From: GWF2-33-9 sp964500435
GTDB taxonomy: Bacteria; Bacteroidota; Ignavibacteria; Kapaibacteriales; UBA2268
Assembly (NCBI GenBank): GCA_964500435.1
Contig: CAZCNL010000005.1
Coordinates: 106,355 to 170,354, forward strand
Reading direction: 5' to 3'
Length of the DNA stretch: 64,000 nucleotides
The position numbers were made by a program, and so were the translations under genes. Shown in pieces: positions 8,098 to 18,693 of this stretch (position 1 is the stretch's first letter; every line of letters begins with the position of its first letter). Below the pieces are notes generated by a model. It was not told the origin of the DNA. It ran no database searches and was given only the letters and a program-made list of their open reading frames with translations.

Positions 8098-9860
8098 AAT
8101 GAAATTTTTAAACCTAATTCTTTAAGTTGCTTTTCATCAACATAAGAAGGAGCGTTGTCCATTAAAGATAAACCAGACGTAGTTTTAGGAAAAGCAATAA
8201 CGTCTCGTATATTATTTGTCCCCGTTAAAAGCATAGTTAATCTATCTAAACCAAGTGCAATACCACCATGAGGTGGAGCACCAAATTTCAATGCATTTAA
8301 TAAAAATCCGAATTTATCCTCTGCTTCTTTTTTTTCTATTCCCATTAAATTAAACATCTTTTGCTGCACGTCAGTGTTATGAATTCTAATACTACCGCCA
8401 CCAATTTCAACACCATTCAAAACAATATCATGAGCGATTGCACGAACTTTTGAAGGTGCTTTGTCTAAAATTTCTATATCTTCTATTTTTGGTGATGTGA
8501 ACGGATGATGCATTGCAACATATCTCTTTTCTTCTTCATCATATTCGAACAATGGAAAATCTATTACCCAAAGGAAATTATATTGATTTTTCAAATTATC
8601 TAAAATCTTGAGTTGGTTCGCTATTTCAAGTCGCAATGCTCCTAAAACTGTATAAGTGCGAGTGTATGCATCTGAAATGAAAAGCAACAAATCTCCATCT
8701 TCGACATCAAAAATTTCTTTAAGTTTATTAATTTCATTTTCACTTAGGAATTTTGCTATCGAACCTGTAACTTCATTATTTGCAAATTTGAGATATGCTA
8801 AACCTTTTGCACCGTACTTTTTAGCAAAATCAGTAAGGGAATCAATTTGCTTACGTGAATAATTGCCGCAGCCTTTTGCATTAATACCAGCAATAATTCC
8901 GTTAGTTTCCAAAGTTTGCTTAAATACTTGAAATTCAGTATTTTCAAAAACAGAGTTAAGTGTTTTAATTTTCATATCAAAGCGAGTGTCAGGTTTGTCG
9001 GAACCATAATTTTCCATTGCATCTTTATAACTCATTCGAGGGAAAGGTGTAGTAATATCGACATCTAAAATTTCTTTCCAAACACGCTTGAAGAATTTTT
9101 CAAATAAAGAAATAATATCATCTTGCTCAACAAAAGACATTTCGCAATCAATTTGAGTAAATTCAGGTTGGCGATCGCTACGCAAATCTTCATCACGGAA
9201 ACATTTAACAATTTGTAAATATCGCTCGAAACCAGAAATCATAAGTATTTGCTTATAAATTTGTGGAGATTGTGGCAACGCATAAAATCTACCTTTATAA
9301 TTGCGGCTTGGGACGAGAAAATCTCGAGCTCCTTCAGGAGTAGATTTCATCAAAACTGGTGTTTCAATTTCAACAAATTCATTTTCGTAGAAAAATTGGT
9401 GTGTAATTTGATATAACTTATTCCTAACAAACAAATTATTTTGCAATTCACTTCTTCGAAGGTCTAAGTATCTATATTTTAATTTCAGTTCTTCGTTTAC
9501 ATTAATATTGTTTTCTATTTCAAAAGGAGGAAGTTCGGATGGGTTAATAATGCCAAAATCATTCAATAAAACTTCAACTTCGCCTGTAGGGATTTTAGGA
9601 TTTATACTTTCTCTTTTTCTAACAATTCCTTTAGCCCAAATGACAAATTCGGAGCGAAGGACTTTTGCCCTCTCAGCAAGTTCCGAATTATCTTCAGGTT
9701 TAATAACAAGTTGAACAATTCCCCATCTATCACGTAAATCAATAAAAATAAGACCACCTAAATTGCGTGTAGAAGCAACCCAACCATTTAATATTACTTC
9801 TTTTCCGATAAATTCAGATGTGATATTGCCACACTTTTCTGTTCGTTTTTGAAATTTCAT
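8094..9860 (-). CDS. aspS: Aspartyl-tRNA synthetase
   Basis: 588 residues, the size of bacterial-type AspRS with the GAD insertion. The N-terminal OB-fold anticodon-binding domain (~1-110) includes VILNGWVASTRNLGGLIFIDLRD. Class II motifs follow: QSPQIYKQILMISGFERYLQI and CFRDEDLRSDRQPEFTQID (motif 2), and GLDRLTMLLTG near residue 550 (motif 3). The insertion (~290-420) is present. No start alternative is needed: the ATG at 9860 directly precedes MKFQKRT. First gene of aspS-cobB-acpS-(serS), divergent from sprA with 204 bp between them. Whether it is discriminating or also charges tRNA-Asn cannot be told here. Confidence 0.97.
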   Translation of the reverse strand: MKFQKRTEKCGNITSEFIGKEVILNGWVASTRNLGGLIFIDLRDRWGIVQLVIKPEDNSELAERAKVLRSEFVIWAKGIVRKRESINPKIPTGEVEVLLNDFGIINPSELPPFEIENNINVNEELKLKYRYLDLRRSELQNNLFVRNKLYQITHQFFYENEFVEIETPVLMKSTPEGARDFLVPSRNYKGRFYALPQSPQIYKQILMISGFERYLQIVKCFRDEDLRSDRQPEFTQIDCEMSFVEQDDIISLFEKFFKRVWKEILDVDITTPFPRMSYKDAMENYGSDKPDTRFDMKIKTLNSVFENTEFQVFKQTLETNGIIAGINAKGCGNYSRKQIDSLTDFAKKYGAKGLAYLKFANNEVTGSIAKFLSENEINKLKEIFDVEDGDLLLFISDAYTRTYTVLGALRLEIANQLKILDNLKNQYNFLWVIDFPLFEYDEEEKRYVAMHHPFTSPKIEDIEILDKAPSKVRAIAHDIVLNGVEIGGGSIRIHNTDVQQKMFNLMGIEKKEAEDKFGFLLNALKFGAPPHGGIALGLDRLTMLLTGTNNIRDVIAFPKTTSGLSLMDNAPSYVDEKQLKELGLKISL

Positions 9861-9943
9861 TATACTTATATCAATTTTTAATTTATTAAAACATCAAAAT
9901 TAATTGAATTTAATAAATTAACAGTAAACAAAATTAAAAATTG

Positions 9944-9959
9944 TGGCACATTAATTGCA
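9944..9959 (+). promoter_or_regulatory. Sigma-54-type promoter upstream of sprA
   Basis: TGGCAC-N5-TTGC with exactly 10 bases between the -24 GG and the -12 GC, the canonical RpoN spacing. It faces sprA; transcription would start near 9970, leaving a 5' leader of about 95 nt. A second match of the same quality precedes the next gene. Confidence 0.6.
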
Positions 9960-10064
9960 ATAATGAAGCAAGTTAAACGATTTAAATGTAAAAATTTTCT
10001 TAATTTTGTTTTTTCTTAATCTTAAAGGAGCTTTATTGGTTCTATTTACGCAATTAAATGCTTA

Positions 10065-13000
10065 TTGTTAGTGAACTTAAAAAGTAAGAATATTTTAAAT
10101 AGAAAAACCAATTTATGCTCTGTTGCCCTGACAGTGTTAATATTTTCTTTTGTAATAAATTACACACTCAAAGCACAAACTTTAACTTTAAACCATAATG
10201 AACAACACTTAAATAACCCATTTTCATTATTTTTCTTAAATTATTTTTGGCTTTTACAAAATCCTATTGATTTAAATTTAAATCAAAATTTCAATTCACA
10301 AGATACAACCGAAAAAACTTTTTCTATATATAAACAAGAAGATTTTTATAGAATTAACAACAAATTTGGTGAAAAATGGCTTGCACCAAAGGATTATAAT
10401 CAAAAAATTGAAATAGATTCCACTTTAAAAAATTTAAAAACATTCGAAGAATTTGATTCAAATCGGGTTAATTTTACTTATCCCCTTACAATTGATGAAT
10501 ATTTAGAATTAAGAAAAGAAAAAATAAAAACTGAAATTTGGGATTCTGTTCTAACAAGATACGATTTAAAAAAAGCGTTAAGTCAAGGAGATTTAGCAAA
10601 TACAATTAGCCAGGCAACAGGAATAAATATACCAATCCCCGCAAGTCCTTTGACAAGCATATTCGGCAAACCTCAAATAAGTATAGGAGTAAATGGCGAA
10701 GTAAATTTAAGAATAGGTTGGAGATTTGATTCACAAAAGCTTGGAACAGTTTCTGCTTTTGGTCAAACTCAATCAACACCTATTTTTAACCAAGATATAA
10801 GAGTTAATGTAAATGCAAAAATTGGCGATAAATTTAGTTTCGGAACAGATTGGAACACAAGAAATAATTATGATTTCAACAATAAATTTAAAATAGGTTA
10901 CGAAGGTTACGACGACGAAATCATAAGGAAAGTCGAGCTTGGAAATATCGATTTCCCAATACCTTCGACTTTAATAGGTGGCGGACAATCATTATTTGGC
11001 GCAAGAGTAGATTTTCAATTTGGTCCTTTATTTTTAAAAACCGTATTTTCGCAAAGAAGAGGACAAAGAAAATTTGTTGATGTTCGTGGTGGAGTAAGCA
11101 AGCAACCTTTTGCTCTGCGGGCTTACGATTATGCTAAGAACCATTTCTTTTTGGATACATTATATAAACAAATATATGACCAGTATTTTTTAAATGCAAC
11201 ACCGATACTTCCAAATACACCAATAGCACAAAAGAACAGAATAAAAAGAATACAAGTTTTTGAATCCACAAACGACATAAGAGAAGGAGTAATAAGAGCA
11301 GGAAATTCTGTAGCAATAGCCGATTTGCCAGGAAAGCGATTTGGAATGGGTGAAAAATACTCGGATGCAGACAAGGCAAGACCAATACAAGCAGGTGTTG
11401 TCGAAAGAGGCAATTTTATGATTTTGGATTCGATGCAATATGCAGTCGATTATAATTTAGGTACGTTACATATAAAAAATATACGACAAGACCGCTATTA
11501 TGCCGTGGCTTATGCAGTCGAAGGAGAAACATTAGCTGAAGAAGATAATGTTTATTACGGAACATTCAGCAATCAAGCAGCACCAAATGATACTTTAATT
11601 TTAAAATTGATTTATAGACCAAATTTATTGCCTTCCTACAAATTACTTTGGGATAGGCAAATGAAAAATATATATCAAATAAATGCAACTAATGTAAGCG
11701 TTCAAGACACAAAGATTAATTTATGGTACATTAGACAAAACAATGATTCAGCAGATGTTTTACCAGGAGCTGCAGATAAATTAGTTACAATATTTGGAGT
11801 AGATAGAGTAAATAATGCATCTGGTACTGCACCAGGCGATGGAATATTTGATTTACGTCCACCATTTTTTGATGCTGTTACTGGCGAAATTACTTTTCCA
11901 AATTCAAAGCCTTTCAGCGATGGATTGAGAAATTATTTCAAAAATAGTAATCCCGAATTAGCGGAACAATACACTTTTGACCAAGTTTATGACACTACTT
12001 ACGATGTTGCAGCAAGAAATACAGCTCGAGATAGGTTTGTTATTTCAGGGGAAGTATCGGGAAAATCGGCAAATAGAATTGCTTTAGGTGCCTTTAACTT
12101 AGCACCCGGAAGCGTGAAAGTTACATTAGATGGAGTTGCTTTAAAAGAATATCAAGATTACATTGTAGATTATTATGCAGGAATTTTGACAATAAAAAAT
12201 CCCAGAGCTACTATTCCAAATGCCAACTTAAAAGTCGAATACGAACAACAAGATATATTAAATATAGCAACTAAAACACTTGCAGGAATACGTGCAGATT
12301 ATCAATTATTCAAAACGAGATACAGCAATGCCACTCTTGGAGCGACATTTATGCATTATGACCAATCAGCAACCGTCGACAGAGTTCGATTAGGCGATGA
12401 ACCAGTTGCTAATACAATGTTTGGATTTGATGCAAAATTTTCCTTAGATGCTCCTTGGTTGACAAAATTAGTCGATTTGTTGCCTTTTTATGATACAAAA
12501 GCACCATCATCTTTAAACCTTGCCGGTGAATGGGCAATGATTTTGCCAAATCCAAATAAACGCACATCAGAAATAGCTTCAGATAATGGATCATCGGTTG
12601 TTTACATTGACGATTTCGAAGGAGCTCAAAGAACAATTTCATTAGGGTTAAGTCCTTCGCAATGGCAATATAGTTCCCCGCCAGTTGATGATGCAATTGA
12701 CACAACCGCTTTCGGACGGTCTTTGTATCGTGGTCATCTGTTTTGGTTCCAACACTTTTTACCTTATGTGCCAATTACAGATATTTATCCAAATAATAAA
12801 AATAATATTCAAGGACAAAGATTAGTAAGCCCTCTTGAAATATACTTCGACCCTAATATTAGAGGTATTTATAATCAAAATCCAAATTTCCTTGATAGCA
12901 ATGATGTAGGATATTACGATCCAAACAATGCTTTTTCGAGTAAACCAGAAAATAGAAAGAGAATTTGGGGAGGTTTTACAAGATTATTATCTTCATTCAA

Positions 13001-16000
13001 CACAAATTTCGATACTGAAAATATAGAATACATCGAAATAATGATGAATATTTTAGATAATAATCAAGGCGAAGGGAAAATGTACATAGATTTAGGACAA
13101 ATTAGCGAAGATTTAATACCTAACGGTCGGTTAGATACAGAAGATGGATTTACTAAAGCAAGCCCATTCCCTAACGGAATAATTGATGCAGGCGAAGACG
13201 TTGGAATAGACCAATTAAACGATGACCAAGAAAAAGAAGCTTATCCATTCCCATTAAATCAAGAGCCAGACCCTGCACGTGATGACTATTATTTCGATTT
13301 CGGAAAAAGAGATGATGCACGAACGATAAGTGATTTTTACAAATATAATAATTTTGAAAATAATTCAAAATATTCAGAAATGGGACAATTCCCAGACAAA
13401 GAAGTTTTGAATGATAATAATGGTCAAACACTACAATTAAGTAATGATTATTTTACTTATGAAGTAAATTTGACGCCAGACCCAAATAATAACCCACAAA
13501 TTGTCGGTGGAAATCCTGCAAAAGGTTGGTATTTATTTAGAATTCCTATACGCAAACCAACATCAAGAGTGGGGAATCCGACGTATTCAAATGTTCAATA
13601 CATAAGAATGAGATTCCAGGGCGGTTCTGTAAAATTAATGGTAGAAAAGTGGCAATTAGTTGGTTCGCAATGGCAAAGGACGAACGATTTCCAAAATGTT
13701 CCGCCAAGCGATAGCGTATTGCAAGTTTCATTTGTAAATTTGTGGGATAACGGCAAAGCCCCAGACTTTTACGAAATGCCGCCTGGTGTTACTGCACCAA
13801 GATTGTTAAACAGTACAGACCCATATTCTGATATTCGCCAAAACGAACAATCATTGAAAATAACCGTAAAGGATTTGAATTTTGGCGAAGAAAGAATGGC
13901 AACAAGAATTTTCCGCTCAATGGATATTTTCAACTATAAAGTAATGAAGTTCTTTGTCCATGGCGATAATCTAATGCCTGATAATATGGTAAAAGGAGCA
14001 ATTCCAAAGGCTTATACCTATATTCGTTTTGGAATAGACTCAATGAATTATTATGAATACAGAAGACCGATTATTAGAGGTTGGCAAGATTTACAAATCA
14101 ATTTAGAAGAATTGACGGCAATTAAGCAAATAAGAGATACATCGAGAATTACATCACAGCAAATTTTCCCAACAAAAAATGATCCTTTAGCATACTTTAT
14201 AATCAAAGGAAATCCGATATTAACAAGAATTCAATTTATTGGACTTGGAGTAGCTAACCCTCCTGAACAATTTCCAAATCAATTATCAACGACAATTTGG
14301 GTGGACGAGCTAAGGCTTATTAACCCCGAAAGAAGTGCTGATTGGGCCGGCGTTGCTAATATGGACTTGAAAGTCGCAGATTTAGCACAAGTTAATATGA
14401 ATTTCCAAAACGCTTTACCTAATTTCCATAAAATTGAAGATAGGTTTGGAAATAGAGTAACAGCGATTTCTTGGTCATTCAATGTAACTGGTAATTTAGA
14501 AAAATTTGCACCGAAAAGCTTTAATCAGATGAAAATACCAATCACTTACACACATAGCGAACAATCCGAAAATCCAGAATATGTGGCGAATAATGACATA
14601 AGTTTAAAAGAAGCCGGTTATCAAGCACGAAACCAAGCATATAGCCAAGCAATAAATAGCGGTCTCTCTCCGCAAGAAGCAAATATTTTAGCGACAAGTG
14701 CTGAACAATCAGTATTGACACGTTCTCAAACTTTACGTGTTTCGGATAATTGGGCTTTAACACAAGTTAAATTGGGAATTCCTATAAAGCATTGGCTTGT
14801 TGACCAAACTTTAAACGCTTTGACAATAGGTTATTCTTATTCGCAAGATTATGAACGCTCACCAATTTACGAACAAAGATTTAACTGGATTTGGAAATTA
14901 AATTTACAATATGGATTGAAAATATCTGATTTCTTATCTTTTTCACCTTTGGGTTGGATGAAAGGCTGGGATGTTTTGGGAATTTATAGCGGATTAAAGA
15001 TAAATCTTTTGCCAAGCTCAATAAACACTTCTTTTGATATGATGCGAAGGCGACAAACAGAGCAATCACGTTATTTAGATTTTCCAAGCCCCGTATTAAG
15101 AGAATTTAATGCTCAAAGACAAGCTCAAATGTCTTGGAAATTATCAGAAAATGGCTTTTTAAATCCATTATTTGATTATTCATTTAGTACAATTTCTACA
15201 TTAGTTCCATTTGAATTAGATGAAAATGGCAAGCAAAGAACAGGAAGTGAATTAAGCAAATATATCTTTTTCAAAAATGGACAGCTCATAAATTTAGGCA
15301 GCAACACATTGCATAATCAAGTTGTGACTATAAATACTAAACCTCAAATTCCCGATTTGTTCGGAATATCAAGGTTTATTGATATAACTTCAACTTATTC
15401 AGCAACATATACGTGGCAAAACCCATTGCAGCCGAATCCACAATTTGTAGATGTTGCAAAAAATGCAAGCGTTAATACAAATTTGCGGATAAATCAGTCA
15501 TTTAAATTAAAAGCTTTGGGCGATAAATGGTTTGATTTTGTATTACCCAAAAAAGGAACTCGAATTACAGAAAGTGACACAACAGGTGGATTGTGGAAAG
15601 GAACTGTAAGTGTGTTAAAAAAAATATTTTTTGATTGGGACAAAGTTGATTTTACTTTTAATCAAACAAGTTCAAGTTTAAATCCAGGTGTTTATGGCGG
15701 AACAGGTTTTGATAATTTCTGGGCAAGAGGCTTTTTAGGTCGGAGCGACCGAAACGAATTCGGTCCATCATTCCCTTATCAATTAGGACTGGTAACAGAC
15801 CCACACGGCGGTTTCAGTGTTGTTCCTTCAAACACATTCCCATATTTCGGATTCCAAAGTTATGTTGGCAAACGTCCTCCAAATGCCGTTCTGCAAGATA
15901 ATTACAGGCAACAATCAACATTTGAAATAAAAACATCACGTAGACTTTGGGAAGGTGCTACTCTCGATTTAACTTGGAAAACTGACCTTGGATTTAATCG

Positions 16001-16964
16001 CAATCAAACTGTGATAACTGACTCCAATGGAACACCAAAATTTACAAACATTATAGCAGTTAAAAATTTAAATCGTTCATTTTTGACATTTCCATCAATT
16101 TTTGGACTGGATTTATTTGGCAACACAATCGAAAGTGTTGTTCAAGCATACAATGCAAAAAAAGCACAAATCGATGCTTTACCAATCGATACAATAAAGA
16201 AAAATGAATTACAGCAAGAAGCGCTTTCAGAAGCATTTTTCAATCAATTAAAAGCATTTCACTATATAACTGGCGAGGCGGGCAAATTTTTGCCAAGTGT
16301 GAATTGGGCATTCAGGTGGGAAGGATTGGAAAAATGGGGCATTTGGGACGATTACTTAAAAAGATTATCATTAGAACATAATTATCAATCAAATTATCAA
16401 GAATCTATTCAAATAACAGATATAGGAAAGTTTATTCAAAATCAAATGGTTCAATACGGCTTCCAACCTTTAATTGGACTTACTGCAACATTTGACGAGA
16501 AAAAGCTGAAAGGAGCAATGACGGCAACCTTGCGTTGGTCAACTCAAAAATCTTTTATGGTAAATACTGCGTCTCGTTCTGTAATATCTTCGCAATCAAC
16601 GAATGATATAACAACACAAGTAAGTTATACTATGCGTGGATTTGATTTCCCTATTTTAGGAATAAAGTTGAAAAATGATTTTGAGCTCAGCTTCCTTGGA
16701 ACTTATAAAACAAATAAAAATTCAACTTATGATATAATGAATAAAGATAGCTTCGCAGGCGGAAATTCAAATAATGGTTGGACATTGAACGGCAATACTC
16801 AAATCATAATTGAACCACGTGCACGCTACTCACTTAGTAATATCGTTACAGCATCATTCTTTGTTCGATACGAAGGTACATTTACTGAAGGTGCAGCTCA
16901 ACCGGGCTATAATACCACTCAAGTCGGCTTAGACATTAGAATTGCAATTTCGGGTGGAAGATAA
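10065..16964 (+). CDS. sprA: SprA, T9SS outer-membrane translocon channel
   Basis: 2299 residues, the usual giant size of SprA (Sov), the 36-strand barrel through which T9SS cargo crosses the outer membrane. An N-terminal signal peptide (hydrophobic stretch ~20-36 ending LKAQ) is followed by repeated SprA-N-type segments, NRxRITLGAFNLAPGSVKVTLDG-like fold units, and a DFEGAQR region; the C-terminus ends in barrel-like strands (VGLDIRIAIS). The start is not an ATG: TTG 10065 gives MLVNLKSK and GTG 10071 is the in-frame alternative; the ATG at 10058 is in another frame and stops quickly. A possible Shine-Dalgarno (AAAGGAG, 10024-10030) is too far upstream for either but well placed for a 12-codon frame beginning TTG 10036 whose TAG overlaps GTG 10071, so translational coupling is conceivable. 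Followed by a cohesin/dockerin-type secreted protein. Confidence 0.95.
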   Translation: MLVNLKSKNILNRKTNLCSVALTVLIFSFVINYTLKAQTLTLNHNEQHLNNPFSLFFLNYFWLLQNPIDLNLNQNFNSQDTTEKTFSIYKQEDFYRINNKFGEKWLAPKDYNQKIEIDSTLKNLKTFEEFDSNRVNFTYPLTIDEYLELRKEKIKTEIWDSVLTRYDLKKALSQGDLANTISQATGINIPIPASPLTSIFGKPQISIGVNGEVNLRIGWRFDSQKLGTVSAFGQTQSTPIFNQDIRVNVNAKIGDKFSFGTDWNTRNNYDFNNKFKIGYEGYDDEIIRKVELGNIDFPIPSTLIGGGQSLFGARVDFQFGPLFLKTVFSQRRGQRKFVDVRGGVSKQPFALRAYDYAKNHFFLDTLYKQIYDQYFLNATPILPNTPIAQKNRIKRIQVFESTNDIREGVIRAGNSVAIADLPGKRFGMGEKYSDADKARPIQAGVVERGNFMILDSMQYAVDYNLGTLHIKNIRQDRYYAVAYAVEGETLAEEDNVYYGTFSNQAAPNDTLILKLIYRPNLLPSYKLLWDRQMKNIYQINATNVSVQDTKINLWYIRQNNDSADVLPGAADKLVTIFGVDRVNNASGTAPGDGIFDLRPPFFDAVTGEITFPNSKPFSDGLRNYFKNSNPELAEQYTFDQVYDTTYDVAARNTARDRFVISGEVSGKSANRIALGAFNLAPGSVKVTLDGVALKEYQDYIVDYYAGILTIKNPRATIPNANLKVEYEQQDILNIATKTLAGIRADYQLFKTRYSNATLGATFMHYDQSATVDRVRLGDEPVANTMFGFDAKFSLDAPWLTKLVDLLPFYDTKAPSSLNLAGEWAMILPNPNKRTSEIASDNGSSVVYIDDFEGAQRTISLGLSPSQWQYSSPPVDDAIDTTAFGRSLYRGHLFWFQHFLPYVPITDIYPNNKNNIQGQRLVSPLEIYFDPNIRGIYNQNPNFLDSNDVGYYDPNNAFSSKPENRKRIWGGFTRLLSSFNTNFDTENIEYIEIMMNILDNNQGEGKMYIDLGQISEDLIPNGRLDTEDGFTKASPFPNGIIDAGEDVGIDQLNDDQEKEAYPFPLNQEPDPARDDYYFDFGKRDDARTISDFYKYNNFENNSKYSEMGQFPDKEVLNDNNGQTLQLSNDYFTYEVNLTPDPNNNPQIVGGNPAKGWYLFRIPIRKPTSRVGNPTYSNVQYIRMRFQGGSVKLMVEKWQLVGSQWQRTNDFQNVPPSDSVLQVSFVNLWDNGKAPDFYEMPPGVTAPRLLNSTDPYSDIRQNEQSLKITVKDLNFGEERMATRIFRSMDIFNYKVMKFFVHGDNLMPDNMVKGAIPKAYTYIRFGIDSMNYYEYRRPIIRGWQDLQINLEELTAIKQIRDTSRITSQQIFPTKNDPLAYFIIKGNPILTRIQFIGLGVANPPEQFPNQLSTTIWVDELRLINPERSADWAGVANMDLKVADLAQVNMNFQNALPNFHKIEDRFGNRVTAISWSFNVTGNLEKFAPKSFNQMKIPITYTHSEQSENPEYVANNDISLKEAGYQARNQAYSQAINSGLSPQEANILATSAEQSVLTRSQTLRVSDNWALTQVKLGIPIKHWLVDQTLNALTIGYSYSQDYERSPIYEQRFNWIWKLNLQYGLKISDFLSFSPLGWMKGWDVLGIYSGLKINLLPSSINTSFDMMRRRQTEQSRYLDFPSPVLREFNAQRQAQMSWKLSENGFLNPLFDYSFSTISTLVPFELDENGKQRTGSELSKYIFFKNGQLINLGSNTLHNQVVTINTKPQIPDLFGISRFIDITSTYSATYTWQNPLQPNPQFVDVAKNASVNTNLRINQSFKLKALGDKWFDFVLPKKGTRITESDTTGGLWKGTVSVLKKIFFDWDKVDFTFNQTSSSLNPGVYGGTGFDNFWARGFLGRSDRNEFGPSFPYQLGLVTDPHGGFSVVPSNTFPYFGFQSYVGKRPPNAVLQDNYRQQSTFEIKTSRRLWEGATLDLTWKTDLGFNRNQTVITDSNGTPKFTNIIAVKNLNRSFLTFPSIFGLDLFGNTIESVVQAYNAKKAQIDALPIDTIKKNELQQEALSEAFFNQLKAFHYITGEAGKFLPSVNWAFRWEGLEKWGIWDDYLKRLSLEHNYQSNYQESIQITDIGKFIQNQMVQYGFQPLIGLTATFDEKKLKGAMTATLRWSTQKSFMVNTASRSVISSQSTNDITTQVSYTMRGFDFPILGIKLKNDFELSFLGTYKTNKNSTYDIMNKDSFAGGNSNNGWTLNGNTQIIIEPRARYSLSNIVTASFFVRYEGTFTEGAAQPGYNTTQVGLDIRIAISGGR

Positions 16965-17085
16965 TTTACAATTTTATTTGTCACATTGATACAAAAATCA
17001 CTGCTTTTCCTAAAAACAAAATTAATTAGTCGATAATTTATTATAATATTAGTTAAAGAATATTGAAATAATCAATCAAGAAAAA

Positions 17086-17100
17086 TGGCATAATTGTTGC
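17086..17100 (+). promoter_or_regulatory. Sigma-54-type promoter upstream of the cohesin-like gene
   Basis: TGGCA-N6/7-TTGC with 10 bases between GG (17087-17088) and GC (17099-17100). The predicted start of transcription falls at about 17111-17112, only 2-3 nt before the ATG at 17114, so the message would be almost leaderless. A weaker third element (TGGCACG at 20618-20624, lacking the -12 GC) precedes the transglycosylase gene. Confidence 0.5.
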
Positions 17101-17113
17101 TATATCAACAAGT

Positions 17114-18613
17114 ATGATTAAAATTAAACACATATTCGCTATAATACTAATATTATTAATTGGTTGCTCAATTAATACTTTATATAGTCAAAGTATCCGT
17201 ATAGTGCGGACTGATGTGGATTCAACCCGTTTTGATTTTATAACAGCCGGGTATGTGTTTGGGTTTGATGTCTATGTCGATGGAGTCGATTCATTCAACG
17301 GATTGAGCTTCGATTTAGAATGGGATGCACCAGATTATGTAAAGTTTTCTCAATGGGAATTAGGGAAATTAGGTCCTAAAGCAAATGCGCAACTTGTGAG
17401 CAGAATTGACCAAATTAATAAATTGGGCATTTTAACTGTCGGTGTTGGAACAGGACAAATATTGGATTCTACAACAAAAGCAATTTCGAAAGTTATTCAT
17501 TTAGATTTTGTATTGCTACAAAGTGCTGAGCACGGAGGCAAAGTCAAATTTACATTTATCAAACCTGCAATATCATATTTTACAAGTGGAACACCAAAAA
17601 TTATAGAATTAAAAGCTTCACCAATTGAATTTAAAATTCATAGTTATGTTGATGTATATCCTGGAGATGCCGATAATAGCCATGAAGTTGACCATATGGA
17701 CTATGTTAACGTAACTCTTTATATGGGAGTTGGCGGACCTGAAACAAAAAATACAAGAACATTTAAACGCACGTACCCTTCATCTTATTGGATTGCACAA
17801 CGTTGTCTTGCTTGGGATATTGAGCCCGCAACTTATGCAGATTGTGATGGAAATGGCGAAATAACAATTAAAGATATGCTTATTGTTAGCTACAATTTAG
17901 GTAAAACAACAGTTGGTCCACCAGGAATAGTCCACAAAGATAAAGAACAAATTCCGTCGAATATATTTCAATCAGCAAACTTTCCACAAAATGCAATTTA
18001 TATTCCGGTAAATATTTCTTCTAAATATGATTTTTATTCAGCAACATTTAATATAAAATTTAAAAAGGACGGAATCGCAAATAAATTAATTGGAGTTAAA
18101 AACGGGGATTTATTTCCCGCCGAAACAGACTTAATTTATTTTAATAAAAGTGATAATACAGCACAATTTTTTATAACAAATAAGCAAAATACAATTTGTA
18201 AAAATAAAAATGGTGTAATCGCCTATTTAGTTTTTGCAGAAGATGCCAATATTGGAAATAATGAGATAATTATTGATGATGCCTCGGCAATTTCGGAAAA
18301 TGGAATAATTTTTAATCTTAATTCATTAACAAGTGTTAATTTTGTAAATCTCGATATAAACAACTTAGATAAATCAAAAATGAACTTAAATCTTAAAGAC
18401 AATTTTGTCGATATAAACCTGCCTGAAAACCAGTATATTAAGTTAGTTCAAATTCAAGATTTAAATGGAAAAACTATCCGTTCGTTGCAAATTCCAAATA
18501 AATTAAATCATCTTGGAATTGATTTGACCGGATTAGTTCCCACGGTGTATTTCCTTTCGATACAAACCGAAGATGGCAAGTTTTATGTAGAACCACTTTT
18601 ATATTTCCATTAA
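17114..18613 (+). CDS. Secreted cohesin/dockerin-like protein with T9SS CTD
   Basis: 499 residues. Signal peptide ~1-25 (MIKIKHIFAII..., ending LYSQ). Residues ~27-175 look like a cohesin-type beta-sandwich (FGFDVYVDGVDSFNGLSFDLEWD). Two dockerin-type Ca2+ loops follow: D-A-D-N-S-H-E-V-D-H-M-D from residue 185 and D-C-D-G-N-G-E-I-T-I-K-D from residue 243, separated by an unusually long linker. A second cohesin-like segment spans ~270-400 and the last ~80 residues (ending LVPTVYFLSIQTEDGKFYVEPL) resemble a T9SS sorting domain. Known dockerin/cohesin pairs assemble surface complexes; here both may sit in one chain, so an assembly role is only inference. It lies 149 bp behind sprA with its own sigma-54-like element. 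Confidence 0.75.
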   Translation: MIKIKHIFAIILILLIGCSINTLYSQSIRIVRTDVDSTRFDFITAGYVFGFDVYVDGVDSFNGLSFDLEWDAPDYVKFSQWELGKLGPKANAQLVSRIDQINKLGILTVGVGTGQILDSTTKAISKVIHLDFVLLQSAEHGGKVKFTFIKPAISYFTSGTPKIIELKASPIEFKIHSYVDVYPGDADNSHEVDHMDYVNVTLYMGVGGPETKNTRTFKRTYPSSYWIAQRCLAWDIEPATYADCDGNGEITIKDMLIVSYNLGKTTVGPPGIVHKDKEQIPSNIFQSANFPQNAIYIPVNISSKYDFYSATFNIKFKKDGIANKLIGVKNGDLFPAETDLIYFNKSDNTAQFFITNKQNTICKNKNGVIAYLVFAEDANIGNNEIIIDDASAISENGIIFNLNSLTSVNFVNLDINNLDKSKMNLNLKDNFVDINLPENQYIKLVQIQDLNGKTIRSLQIPNKLNHLGIDLTGLVPTVYFLSIQTEDGKFYVEPLLYFH

Positions 18614-18693
18614 TGGAATTTATAGAATAAATTACATCAAACACAAATAATAGTTAATTTTGCATTTATAATAGTTATAATTATGGAATTATT

